NCBI RefSeq assembly: GCF_020707215.1
Contig: NZ_JAJFET010000004.1
Coordinates: 62,001 to 126,000 of the forward strand
Direction: 5' to 3'
From: Sphingomonas sp. PL-96
Lineage (GTDB): Bacteria > Pseudomonadota > Alphaproteobacteria > Sphingomonadales > Sphingomonadaceae
Length of the DNA: 64,000 bases
Made by a program: the position numbers and the translations under genes. Below, one piece after another: positions 47,199-55,365 of the stretch. Numbering within the stretch: position 1 is the first letter of the stretch; each line of letters starts with the position of its first letter. The notes beneath the pieces were generated by a model. The model made no database searches, was not told the DNA's origin, and saw only the letters and a list, made by a program, of their open reading frames with translations.

Positions 47199-47202
<4 letters not shown>

Positions 47203-48317
47203 CGCTGTTTGCCCCCGCCGCCTGCCCGCGTCTGGTGGTCAAGGTCGGGTCCGCGCTGCTGGTGGACGCCGGCGGCGCGATCCGGCGCGACTGGTTGCGC
47301 GGCCTCGTCGCGGACATCGCCGAGCGCCACGCCGCCGGCCAGCAGGTGATCGTGGTGTCGTCCGGCGCGATCGCGCTGGGCGCCCGCCGGCTGGGGCTGC
47401 CCAAGGGCGGCCGTGCCAGCCTGGAGGATGCGCAGGCCGCCGCCGCCACGGGGCAGATCGCGCTGTCGAGCGCCTGGGCCGAACTGCTCGCCGACCGGGG
47501 CCTCACCGCCGCGCAGCTGCTGGTGACGCTTGACGATCTGGAGCAGCGCCGCCGCTACCTGAACGTCGCCGCCACGCTTGGCCGGCTGCTGACGCTGGGC
47601 GTTGTGCCGGTGGTGAACGAGAACGACAGCGTCGCCACGGAAGAAATCCGCTTCGGCGACAACGACCGGCTCGCCGCACGCGTCGGCCAGGCGGCGGGAG
47701 CCGACGGGGTGGTGCTACTCTCCGACATCGACGGGCTCTACGACCGCAACCCTACACATGATCCCGACGCCCGCTTCATCGAACGCGTCGAGCACATCGA
47801 CGCGGCGGTGGAGGCGATGGCCGACACCCGCTCCGCCTCCGGCATGGGATCGGGCGGGATGGTGTCCAAGGTGCAGGCGGCGAAGATCGCCACCGCGGCG
47901 GGCGCGCATCTCGCCATCGCCTCGGGCCGCGTCGATCGCCCCCTCTCCCGCTTCGCCGACACCGGGCGCGGCACCGTGTTCGTCGCCCGGCCTGCCCAGC
48001 CGGCGCGCAAGGCGTGGCTGCAGGGGCGCCTCGTCGCGTGCGGGACCATCCACATCGACGCTGGCGCGGCGCGCGCGCTGCAGGACGGGCGCAGCCTGCT
48101 GCCGGCCGGCGCCACCCGCGTCGAGGGGCGGTTCGCGCGCGGCGACCTGGTGATGATCCTGGACGAGGCCGGTCAGCCGGTCGCGCGGGGCTTGAGCGAA
48201 TATGATGCGGAGGAGGCGGTGCGCATCGTCGGTCGCCGCAGCGACGAGCTCGACGCGATCCTCGGCCACGCACCGCGCGCCGCACTGGTGCACCGCAACC
48301 ACATGGTCGTGGCATGA
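47199..48317 (+). CDS. proB: Glutamate 5-kinase
   Basis: 372 residues. First step of proline synthesis. The kinase domain shows VVKVGSALLVD, VIVVSSGAIALGARRLG, ENDSVATEEIRFGDNDRLAA and SDIDGLYDRNP. The C-terminal 100 residues are a PUA domain (GTIHIDAGAARALQDGRSLL, VARGLSEYDAEE). It overlaps both neighbours in ATGA junctions. Confidence 0.97.
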
Positions 48318-49219
48318 GCGTGCTCGCGATCACCGGCGCCACCGGCTTCGTCGGCGGCCGCACCCTCGCGCTGGCGCTGGAGGCGGGGCACAGCGTGCGC
48401 GCCCTCACCCGCCGGCCGCAGCCGGCGCAGGCGGGTGTCGCCTGGGTCCTGGGCGCGCTCGACACACCCGACGCGCTTGCCGAACTGGTGCGCAGCGCCG
48501 ATGCGGTGGTCCACATCGCCGGGGTGGTGAACGCGCCGACGCCGGAGGGCTTCACCCGCGGCAACATCGACGGCACCCGTGCGGTGCTCGCTGCCGCAGA
48601 AGCCGCCGGTGTCCAACGCTTCGTCCACGTCTCCTCGCTCGCCGCGCGCGAGCCGGGCCTGTCGCAATATGGCCGCTCCAAGGCGGGGGCCGAGGATGCG
48701 GTGCGCGCCTCCCCGCTCGCCTGGACGATGGTGCGCCCGCCCGCCGTCTACGGCCCCGGCGACCTGGAGATGCTGGAGCTGTTCCGCGCCGCGCGCTTCG
48801 GCGTGCTGCCGATGCCGCCGGCCGGGCGGCTGTCGCTGATCCATGTCGACGACCTCGCCCGGCTGCTGCTGGCGCTGGCCCGGCAGGACACCGGCCGCGC
48901 GATCTACGAACCGGACGACGGCACGCCCGGCGCCTGGACCCACACCGGCTTTGCCCGCGCGATCGGGACCGCCATCGGCCGCCGCGTGTTGCCGCTGTCG
49001 CTTCCTGCCGGCGTGCTGCGGCTGGGCGCCCGGCTCGACCGGCTGGCGCGCGGCGACAAGGCAAAGCTCACCCCCGATCGTGCCGCCTATATGGCGCATC
49101 CCGACTGGACTTCGTCCCCCGATGCCCGTCCGCCCGAAGCGCTGTGGCGCCCCCGGATCGCGACGGCCGACGGCCTTGCCCAAACCGCGGCGTGGTATCG
49201 CGAGCACCGGCTGCTATAG
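48314..49219 (+). CDS. NAD-dependent epimerase/dehydratase-like SDR, candidate ceramide reductase (CerR-like)
   Basis: 301 residues. Rossmann motif ITGATGFVGGRTL at the N-terminus, then VHIAGVVNAPT, VHVSSLAAREPGLSQYGRSK (Ser, Tyr and Lys of the active site) and RPPAVYGPGD. The family is close to the NDUFA9-like extended SDRs. In Caulobacter such a protein, CerR, next to serine palmitoyltransferase reduces the 3-keto group of ceramide. The gene lies 72 bp before the ACP and Spt genes, which supports this role, but it is also coupled to proB. The call is family plus context. Confidence 0.7.
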   Translation: MSVLAITGATGFVGGRTLALALEAGHSVRALTRRPQPAQAGVAWVLGALDTPDALAELVRSADAVVHIAGVVNAPTPEGFTRGNIDGTRAVLAAAEAAGVQRFVHVSSLAAREPGLSQYGRSKAGAEDAVRASPLAWTMVRPPAVYGPGDLEMLELFRAARFGVLPMPPAGRLSLIHVDDLARLLLALARQDTGRAIYEPDDGTPGAWTHTGFARAIGTAIGRRVLPLSLPAGVLRLGARLDRLARGDKAKLTPDRAAYMAHPDWTSSPDARPPEALWRPRIATADGLAQTAAWYREHRLL

Positions 49220-49290
49220 AGCGCCAAAATCGTGCCGGATTTCTGCGCCACGCAGCCTAGGAACCGCCCCATCTGCAAAGGACGCCCCCT

Positions 49291-49536
49291 GTGAGCGATC
49301 GCGCCGCCATCTTCGACACCGTCTCCCGCCTGATTGAGCCGTTCAACAAGAAGGGCGTGGCGCTGAGCGAGACCACCACCTTCGCCGGCGACCTCGAATG
49401 GGACAGCCTGACCGTGATGGACTTTGTGGCGGCCGTAGAGGACGAGTTCGACATCCTCATCACCATGAACATGCAGGCGGAAATCGAGACCGTCGGCCAG
49501 CTCACCGACGCCGTCGCCAAGCTCAAGCAGGACTAA
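49291..49536 (+). CDS. Acyl carrier protein dedicated to serine palmitoyltransferase
   Basis: 81 residues with the phosphopantetheine serine S39 in LEWDSLTVMDF. It differs from the housekeeping ACP (usually GADSLDTVE) and is placed 64 bp before spt. In sphingomonads a small ACP beside spt is known to carry the acyl chain for that enzyme. The GTG start follows AAAGGA. It may feed palmitoyl or a related acyl group to Spt instead of acyl-CoA. Confidence 0.88.
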   Translation: MSDRAAIFDTVSRLIEPFNKKGVALSETTTFAGDLEWDSLTVMDFVAAVEDEFDILITMNMQAEIETVGQLTDAVAKLKQD

Positions 49537-49600
49537 CGCCGTCCGGGCGGAGCAGGCGCGTCGCGCCAATCCGCCCGACGGTGTTCCCAGGAAAACACAG

Positions 49601-50863
49601 ATGACCGAAGCCGCCGCCACCCAGCACCAGCTCCCCATCGATCCGCCGGCCGCCGCGCCGGAGCGCGACCTGATGAGCAAGTTCGACGCGCTGATCGCCG
49701 AACGCCAGGCGCTGATCGACACCGGCGTGACCGATCCGTTCGCGATCGTCATGGAGCAGGTGAAGTCGCCGACCGAGGCGGTGATCGCCGGCCGCGACAC
49801 GATCCTGCTCGGCACCTACAACTATATGGGCATGACGTTCGACCCGGACGTGATCCAGGCCGGCAAGGACGCGCTCGACCAGTTCGGTTCGGGCACCAAC
49901 GGCAGCCGCATGCTCAACGGCACCTTCCGCGACCATATGGAAGTCGAGCAGGCGCTGCGCGACTTCTACGGCGTGTCGGGCGCGATCGTGTTCTCGACCG
50001 GCTACATGGCCAACCTCGGCATGATCTCGACGCTGGCGGGCAAGGGCGACTACGTCATCCTCGACGCCGACAGCCACGCCTCGATCTACGATGGCTGCAA
50101 GCAGGGCTATGCCGAGGTCGTCCGCTTCCGCCACAACGACATCGCCGATCTCGACAAGCGGCTCGGCCGCCTGCCCAAGGATGCCGGCAAGCTCGTCGTG
50201 CTGGAGGGCGTCTATTCGATGCTCGGCGATGTGGCGCCGCTGAAAGAGATGGTCGCCGTCGCCAAGAAGCACGGCGCGATGGTGCTGTCCGACGAGGCGC
50301 ACTCGATGGGCTTCTACGGCCCCAACGGCCGCGGCGTGTACGAGGCGCAGGGCTGCGAGGGCGACGTCGACTTCATCGTTGGCACCTTTTCCAAGTCGGT
50401 CGGCACGGTCGGCGGCTTCTGCGTGTCGAACCACCCGAAGTTCGAGGCGATCCGCCTCGCCTGCCGCCCCTATATCTTCACCGCCTCGCTGCCGCCGAGC
50501 GTGGTCGCCACCGCCGCGGCCTCGATCCGCAAGCTGCAATTCGCGCATAACAAGCGCCAGCATCTGTGGGAGAACGCCCGGATGCTCCACGCCGGACTCA
50601 AGCAGATGGGCTTCCGCCTCGGCACCGAAACCCCCGATTCCGCGATCGTCGCGGTGATCCTGGAGGATCAGACCCAGGCGGTGGCGATGTGGCAGGCGCT
50701 GCTGGAGGGCGGCCTCTACGTCAACATGGCGCGCCCGCCCGCGACGCCGGCCGGCACCTTCCTGCTGCGCTGCTCGCTCTGCGCCGAGCACACGCCCGAG
50801 CAGATCCAGAAGGTGCTCGGCATGTTCCAGGCGGCCGGCAAGGCTGTGGGCGTCCTGGCGTAA
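49601..50863 (+). CDS. spt: Serine palmitoyltransferase
   Basis: 420 residues, the length of the Sphingomonas paucimobilis enzyme. It is a soluble PLP alpha-oxoamine synthase that condenses L-serine with an acyl thioester to 3-ketodihydrosphingosine, the first step of sphingolipid synthesis. Key residues are H159 (ring stacking), D231 and H234 in DEAHSMG, and the PLP lysine K265 in GTFSKSVGTVGG. The N-terminal disordered tail is typical. It follows the ACP gene directly. This gene marks the organism as a sphingolipid maker. Confidence 0.97.
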   Translation: MTEAAATQHQLPIDPPAAAPERDLMSKFDALIAERQALIDTGVTDPFAIVMEQVKSPTEAVIAGRDTILLGTYNYMGMTFDPDVIQAGKDALDQFGSGTNGSRMLNGTFRDHMEVEQALRDFYGVSGAIVFSTGYMANLGMISTLAGKGDYVILDADSHASIYDGCKQGYAEVVRFRHNDIADLDKRLGRLPKDAGKLVVLEGVYSMLGDVAPLKEMVAVAKKHGAMVLSDEAHSMGFYGPNGRGVYEAQGCEGDVDFIVGTFSKSVGTVGGFCVSNHPKFEAIRLACRPYIFTASLPPSVVATAAASIRKLQFAHNKRQHLWENARMLHAGLKQMGFRLGTETPDSAIVAVILEDQTQAVAMWQALLEGGLYVNMARPPATPAGTFLLRCSLCAEHTPEQIQKVLGMFQAAGKAVGVLA

Positions 50864-50884
50864 GGCACCGCCCCCAGCCATCCG

Positions 50885-50985
50885 CGTACCCCGGCGAAGG
50901 CCGGGGCCCAGGTGCGAAGGCGGGTGTTGCGTTGCTCTCCCTCGCCAAACCTTCCCAACTGGGCCCCGGCCTTCGCCGGGGTACG
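50885..50985. repeat. Perfect 27-bp inverted repeat pair after spt
   Basis: The block 50885-50911 (CGTACCCCGGCGAAGGCCGG and on) is found in perfect inverse orientation at 50959-50985, 47 bases apart. Each arm has its own small CCGGCGAAGGCCGG hairpin. This is the paired organisation of bacterial REP/BIME elements. Confidence 0.85.
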
Positions 50986-51002
50986 GCGTCTCCCTCGCGG
51001 CA

Positions 51003-51108
51003 CCCATTCCCGTGCTCCTGCGAAGGCAGGAGCCCAGGGCCCCGGGAACAACTGGTCGTTGCTCTGCTGGACCCTGGATCCCTGCCTGCGCAGGGATACG
51101 GGAGTGGG
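51003..51108. repeat. Second REP-like inverted pair after spt
   Basis: The block 51003-51040 (CCCATTCCCGTGCTCCTGCG and on) matches 51071-51108 in inverse orientation with several mismatches. Each arm is an imperfect hairpin around CTGCGAAGGCAG or CTGCCTGCGCAG. With the previous pair it fills the 379-bp spt-lptF gap, where I see no gene. Confidence 0.75.
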
Positions 51109-51242
51109 ATAGCGCTGCGCACGCGCATGACGGGCGGTGGACTGCGCGGGACCAACACCGATCGAGGGGCTGGCACAGGCCCGCCCCTCCGCTATAGCTG
51201 CGGGATTCCGCCAACCGTCCTCGAAAGCACGTCGCCCCCCGC

Positions 51243-52445
51243 ATGAAGTCGATCGATCGCTACATGGCGCGGCTCATCGCGGTGCCGCTGTTCTCGACGT
51301 TGATCATCGCGGCGATGCTGCTGGTGCTCGACCGCATGCTGCGGCTGTTCGACTTCGTGGCATCCGAAGGCGGCCCGGTCAGCGTGGTGTGGCGAATGCT
51401 CGCCAACCTGCTTCCGGAATATCTCGGCCTCGGCATCCCGATCGGGCTGATGCTGGGCGTGCTGCTCGCCTTTCGAAAACTCGCCACCACCTCGGAGCTC
51501 GACGTGCTGCGTGGTGTCGGGATGAGCTACGGCCGGCTGTTGCGGACACCGTATCTCTACGCGATTGCGCTGGCGCTGCTGAACCTGACCATCGTCGGCT
51601 TCGTCCAGCCCTGGGCCCGCTACAACTACGAGGGGCTGCGGTTCGAGCTTCGCTCGGGGGCGCTGGGCGCCTCGATCAAGATCGGCGAGTTCACCAATTT
51701 CGGCAACCGCATGACGCTGCGCATCGAGGAGAGCCGCGAAAGCGGCGCCGATCTGCGCGGCATCTTCGTGCGGGTCGAGCGGGCGAACGGCGCGTGGCTG
51801 GCGGCGACCGCGGAGCGCGGCCAGTTCCTCGCCACCGACGATCCCAACACGATCAATTTCCGGCTGACCAACGGCATGTTGCTGCACGACCAGCCGGGCT
51901 TCCGCACCCCGCGCACGCTGAGCTTCAGCTCGCACGACCTGCCGATCGACCTGCCCAAGTTCGGCAACTTCCGCGCCCGCGGCGGCCGCGACCTGGAGCG
52001 CACGCTGCCCGAACTCGCGGTGCTTGGCCGCGATCAGGGGCAGACGCCGGAAACCCGCGCCAGTGCGCGCGCCAACTTCCACTTCCGCCTGGTGGAGGTG
52101 GCGACCATGTTCCTGCTGCCGATGCTGGCGCTGGCGCTGGGCGTGCCGCCCAAGCGATCGACCTCGGCGCTGGGCGTCTTCCTCTCGATCGTGATGATCG
52201 TGACCTATCACAAGGTGAATGAATATGCGGAGGCGTTCGGCTCGCTCGGCCGGGTCGACCCGCTGATCGCCTTGTGGGGGCCGTTCCTGGTATTCGCCGG
52301 GCTGGTGTTCTGGATGTACTATACCATCGCCCATGTGCCCGGCGGCCAGCCGATCGGCGCCCTGGAAAAGGCGTTCGACAAGGGGCTGAAGGCGATCGTG
52401 CGCCGCCTGCCCGGCCGCCGCCGCCCGCGGAAGGCACAGGCATGA
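51243..52445 (+). CDS. lptF: LptF-family permease (YjgP/YjgQ)
   Basis: 400 residues. Three N-terminal helices (IAVPLFSTLIIAAMLLVLDR, YLGLGIPIGLMLGVLLAFR and LYAIALALLNLTIVGFVQPW) and three near the C-terminus flank a periplasmic beta-jellyroll domain. LptF with LptG and LptB forms the ABC engine that lifts LPS out of the inner membrane. Most sphingomonads have glycosphingolipids in place of LPS, and this copy sits in the sphingolipid locus, so it may carry those lipids (inference). Its stop overlaps the lptG start. Confidence 0.9.
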   Translation: MKSIDRYMARLIAVPLFSTLIIAAMLLVLDRMLRLFDFVASEGGPVSVVWRMLANLLPEYLGLGIPIGLMLGVLLAFRKLATTSELDVLRGVGMSYGRLLRTPYLYAIALALLNLTIVGFVQPWARYNYEGLRFELRSGALGASIKIGEFTNFGNRMTLRIEESRESGADLRGIFVRVERANGAWLAATAERGQFLATDDPNTINFRLTNGMLLHDQPGFRTPRTLSFSSHDLPIDLPKFGNFRARGGRDLERTLPELAVLGRDQGQTPETRASARANFHFRLVEVATMFLLPMLALALGVPPKRSTSALGVFLSIVMIVTYHKVNEYAEAFGSLGRVDPLIALWGPFLVFAGLVFWMYYTIAHVPGGQPIGALEKAFDKGLKAIVRRLPGRRRPRKAQA

Positions 52446-53539
52446 AGGCCAACTCCCCCTTCCCGTCGCGGACGGTCGCGCTCTACATGGTGCGGCTGTT
52501 CCTGGTGCGCACCTTCGGCATCCTCGCCGCCCTGGTGCTGGTGCTCCAGGCGCTCGACCTGCTGAGCGAAAGCGCCAAGATCCTCGCCTATCCCGGAAAC
52601 ACCGACGCGCAGGTCTGGCATTATGTGTCGATGCGCATGCCGCAGATCATCGCGCGCTTCCTGCCCTTCTCGGTGCTGCTCGGTACGATCCTGACGCTGA
52701 TGCAGCTCAACCAGAACAGCGAAGTCATCTCGATGAAGGCCTCGGGGCTGTCGGCGCACCAGGTGCTCGCGCCGCTGCTGGTTGCGAGCCTCGGCGTCGC
52801 CGCCATCTCCTTCCTGTTCAACGACCGCATCGTCTCGCGCGCCACCGCCACGCTCACCCAGTGGGAAAAGGTCGACTACGGCCCGCTGCCGGTCGACAGC
52901 GGCACCCGCGGCAACGTGTGGGTGCGCGACGGCGCCAACCTGATCCGCGTCGACCGCATCGACGGCCGCGGCAATTCGGCAGTGCTGAGCGGCATCACCG
53001 TCTATGAGCGCCAGGGCGGCCGACTGCTGTCGATCCTGACGGCCAAGCAGGGCCGGTACAACGGGCGCGAGTGGCGCGTGGACGGCGCCACTCGCTTCAC
53101 CGTCGGCATCGGCAAGCTGGAGCAGCTCGGCACGCTGCACGTCGCCTCGGGCGTGCGGCCCGACCAGTTCACCCTCGCAACCGTCGACCCCGACAGCTTG
53201 TCCTTCCGCGCGCTGCGGGAGGCGATCGCCGACCTGGAAGCCGCCGGCCGGCCGACCAAGGCGCTCGACGGCGCCCTGTGGCACAAGCTATCGAGTCCGC
53301 TGTCCTCGGTGCTGATGCCGCTGCTGGGCGCGGTGGCGGGGTTCGGCGTGGCGCGTTCGGGGCGCCTGTTCATCCGCGCGGTGATCGGCATGGCGCTAGG
53401 TTTCGCTTATTTCGTCGCGGACAATTTCGCGCTCGCGATGGGGAATCTGGGGGCGTACCCGCCGTTCCTGGCCGCCTGGGCCCCGTTCCTGCTGTTCCTG
53501 CTGATCGGGGAACTGGTGCTGATCCGGACGGAGGAGTAG
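52442..53539 (+). CDS. lptG: LptG-family permease (YjgP/YjgQ)
   Basis: 365 residues. Same topology as its partner: RLFLVRTFGILAALVLVLQA and MPQIIARFLPFSVLLGTILT at the N-terminus, a periplasmic domain (VWVRDGANLIRVDRIDGRGN), and C-terminal helices (LSSVLMPLLGAVAGFGVARS, FAYFVADNFALAMG). The ATGA overlap with lptF ensures 1:1 translation. Same argument as lptF for a glycosphingolipid export role; no lptB, lptC, lptA or lptD is in the window. Confidence 0.9.
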   Translation: MKANSPFPSRTVALYMVRLFLVRTFGILAALVLVLQALDLLSESAKILAYPGNTDAQVWHYVSMRMPQIIARFLPFSVLLGTILTLMQLNQNSEVISMKASGLSAHQVLAPLLVASLGVAAISFLFNDRIVSRATATLTQWEKVDYGPLPVDSGTRGNVWVRDGANLIRVDRIDGRGNSAVLSGITVYERQGGRLLSILTAKQGRYNGREWRVDGATRFTVGIGKLEQLGTLHVASGVRPDQFTLATVDPDSLSFRALREAIADLEAAGRPTKALDGALWHKLSSPLSSVLMPLLGAVAGFGVARSGRLFIRAVIGMALGFAYFVADNFALAMGNLGAYPPFLAAWAPFLLFLLIGELVLIRTEE

Positions 53540-53554
53540 CCGGCAGGCGCTCGA

Positions 53555-53954
53555 TCAATCCTCCCCCGGAGGGGGAGGGGGACCGGCGAAGCCGGTGGAG
53601 GGGTCTTCCCCGCACGCGGTGGCGGCGATGTGCCGAACACAGCTATCCAGATCGGACAGGATCGTGCGCGCCGGGATCCGGAGGACTCGGACTCCCTGGC
53701 CCCGAAGCCACGCATCACGTACGGCATCCCGCTCCGGACGACTGCCGCCCATGCGCGTCGCCATCGACCTCCACCGCGAGCCGCTGAGCCGAACAGAAGA
53801 AGTCCAGGACATAGGGACCCGCCGGGTGCTGACGGCGAAAGCGCAGGCCAGCAGGACGGGCCCGCAGTTCTCGCCATAGCAGAACCTCAGGCAAGCTCAT
53901 CTCGCGACGGAATTTCCTGGCGAGCTTCTGCGTTGCCTCCGAACCGTGCAGCAT
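53555..53954 (-). pseudogene. DUF559 (Vsr-like endonuclease fold) gene broken by a frameshift
   Basis: The 5' part (53715-53954) encodes KFRREMSLPEVLLWRELRAR, then GLRFRRQHPAGPYVLDFFC and LAVEVDGDAHG, the DUF559 core with its acidic and Glu-x-Asp residues. The family then expects an RDAxRDAWL helix. That continuation (ERDAVRDAWLRGQGVRVLRI) lies in another frame (53555-53812). The frames switch near 53749-53755, best explained by loss of 5 bases (or another 2 mod 3) at a short ATG repeat. The C-terminus runs into the flanking repeat. The function of intact DUF559 proteins is unproven; a nuclease is inferred from the fold. Confidence 0.8.
53558..53604. repeat. Left terminal inverted repeat of the DUF559 cassette
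   Basis: About 47 bases beginning ATCCTCCCCCGGAGGGGGAG and ending GGTGGAGGGGT, with an internal ACCGGC-GAA-GCCGGT hairpin. It matches the right repeat in inverse orientation; the first 27 bases are identical. Confidence 0.85.
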
Positions 53955-53964
53955 GCGGACGACT

Positions 53965-54013
53965 ACCCCTCCACCAGCCTGCGGCTGGTCCCCCTCCCCC
54001 TCCGGGGGAGGAT
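53965..54013. repeat. Right terminal inverted repeat of the DUF559 cassette
   Basis: About 49 bases beginning ACCCCTCCACCAGCCTGCGG and ending CCGGGGGAGGAT, the inverse of the left repeat with a slightly different central hairpin (AGCC-TGC-GGCT). Confidence 0.85.
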
Positions 54014-54063
54014 CGAAGAGAGCAGCATCGATTTCGCGTGGCAACCGTCGTTGGAGCTTGAAC

Positions 54064-54090
54064 AAAAAAGGGCGGCCCCTCGGACCGCCC
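54064..54090 (-). terminator. Rho-independent terminator of the desaturase gene
   Basis: Read on the minus strand, GGGCGG pairs with CCGCCC around a short GC-rich loop and is followed by six T (plus-strand A64-A69). It lies 20 bases past the desaturase stop. Confidence 0.85.
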
Positions 54091-54109
54091 TCTTCGTTCC
54101 TCGCTAGCC

Positions 54110-55216
54110 TCAGCGTCGGACCATCGTGCTCCGGCCGATCCGGTGCATCAGGCCCAGCGCGCTGCGGTAGCTCGCCTTGTGATAGGGCGAACCCTCCTCT
54201 AGCACCGCACTCAGCCGGCGATGCGCCTCGCCCAGCGCATGGTATGGCAGGCTGGGCAGCAGGTGGTGGAGCGCGTGATAGCGCAAGCCCACCGGCGCCC
54301 ACAGGCCGGGCAACAGCCCCGGCGGTGGCACGTTCACCGAGTCGAGATACTGGGCGGTCACCGTCATCTGCTCGCCCTCGTTCTCCCACAGATGCGCCAC
54401 CAGCGTGCGGACCTGGTTGAGGAGCGCCACGGCCGAACCGATGCCGAGACCGATCAGGAAGCCGCGCATCGGGACCACGCCGGTCGCGACCAGCGCCACC
54501 AGTCCGATCGCCCACACGCTCGCGGCGGCGTCGAGCCGGTCGAACAGCACCCGCTGCTCGCCGGCCGGAATGCGGCGGCGGAAGGACGGGTTGATCGACA
54601 GCGACGAATAGCGCGCAATCACCGTCTCGCGCAGTTTGGGCGACAGCCACGACAGCGGCGACAGGATCGCGAAGCGGATCAGCAGGCCGATCGGCGCCAG
54701 CAGCGACACCAGGATGAACACCGGCAGCGTCCACGGCTTCATCAGCGCGAGCGGCAGATATTCGGGATCGTCCGCGGTGCCATAGCGCGTCTTGGCATGG
54801 TGCAGGTTGTGCACGCCCTCGTACATGAAGGACGGCACCAGCATCGGAATCCCTGCGATCAGGTTCCAGCCCAGCCGGAAGTGCGGCAGCGCCGCATGCT
54901 TCATGTGGCTGACTTCGTGGATGAACAGCAGCGCGCGGTACAGCGCCAGCACCGACACAACACCCGCCAGCACCATCACCAGCGGCGAGGCGGCGACCAC
55001 CGCCACCACCAGCGCGCCGTAGCCAAGCACCGCCGAGCCGAGGAGGTCGGCCCAGTACAGCGTCGGGTTGGGAGCGTTCAGATCGCGCGTCAGCTCCGCC
55101 GCGGTGCGCAGCATCGTCTTGTCGTCGACAATGCGCGGCTTGGGGCCGACACGAGCGTCCGCCGGTCCGGCGGTATCCCGCGAAAGGGCAAGCGTGGGTT
55201 CCATGACCTGTTCCAT
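54110..55216 (-). CDS. Membrane fatty-acid desaturase/hydroxylase family protein
   Basis: About 368 residues. Three histidine clusters bind the di-iron centre: HEVSHMKH (H100, H104, H107), HNLHH (H136, H139, H140) and YHALHHLLP near 320. Hydrophobic segments lie between them. Such enzymes desaturate or hydroxylate acyl or sphingoid chains using O2. The location next to lptFG and the putative ceramide synthase suggests a sphingolipid chain as substrate, which is inference. The start is uncertain among ATG 55246, 55216 and 55204. It is divergent from the GNAT-like gene. Confidence 0.85.
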   Translation of the reverse strand: MEQVMEPTLALSRDTAGPADARVGPKPRIVDDKTMLRTAAELTRDLNAPNPTLYWADLLGSAVLGYGALVVAVVAASPLVMVLAGVVSVLALYRALLFIHEVSHMKHAALPHFRLGWNLIAGIPMLVPSFMYEGVHNLHHAKTRYGTADDPEYLPLALMKPWTLPVFILVSLLAPIGLLIRFAILSPLSWLSPKLRETVIARYSSLSINPSFRRRIPAGEQRVLFDRLDAAASVWAIGLVALVATGVVPMRGFLIGLGIGSAVALLNQVRTLVAHLWENEGEQMTVTAQYLDSVNVPPPGLLPGLWAPVGLRYHALHHLLPSLPYHALGEAHRRLSAVLEEGSPYHKASYRSALGLMHRIGRSTMVRR

Positions 55217-55365
55217 AGCGCTGAGATAGTGGCGACAGCGTGGCATGTGTAGCGGTGCCGTGGGTCGCAGCGATGACTTGAATCAATCACTGTGATCGCC
55301 CGATCCCCTCGCCTTTGATCGCCTGCACCGCTACACGCGGCCGGTTCACCCCTTCGGAGGCAAGC

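Larger units (their letters stand above)
53558..54013. mobile_element. TIR-bounded DUF559 cassette (candidate small mobile element)
   Basis: A 456-bp unit with long inverted repeats at both ends encloses only the broken DUF559 gene. It sits between lptG and the convergent desaturase gene without disrupting either. There is no transposase, so movement would depend on the DUF559 product or on outside help. No clear target-site duplication was found. Seen: the repeats and gene. Inferred: mobility. Confidence 0.55.

Noticed and set aside
53540..54110. Classical insertion sequence between lptG and the desaturase
   Set aside because: There is no transposase; the only gene is a DUF559 remnant, so it is reported as a separate kind of cassette.
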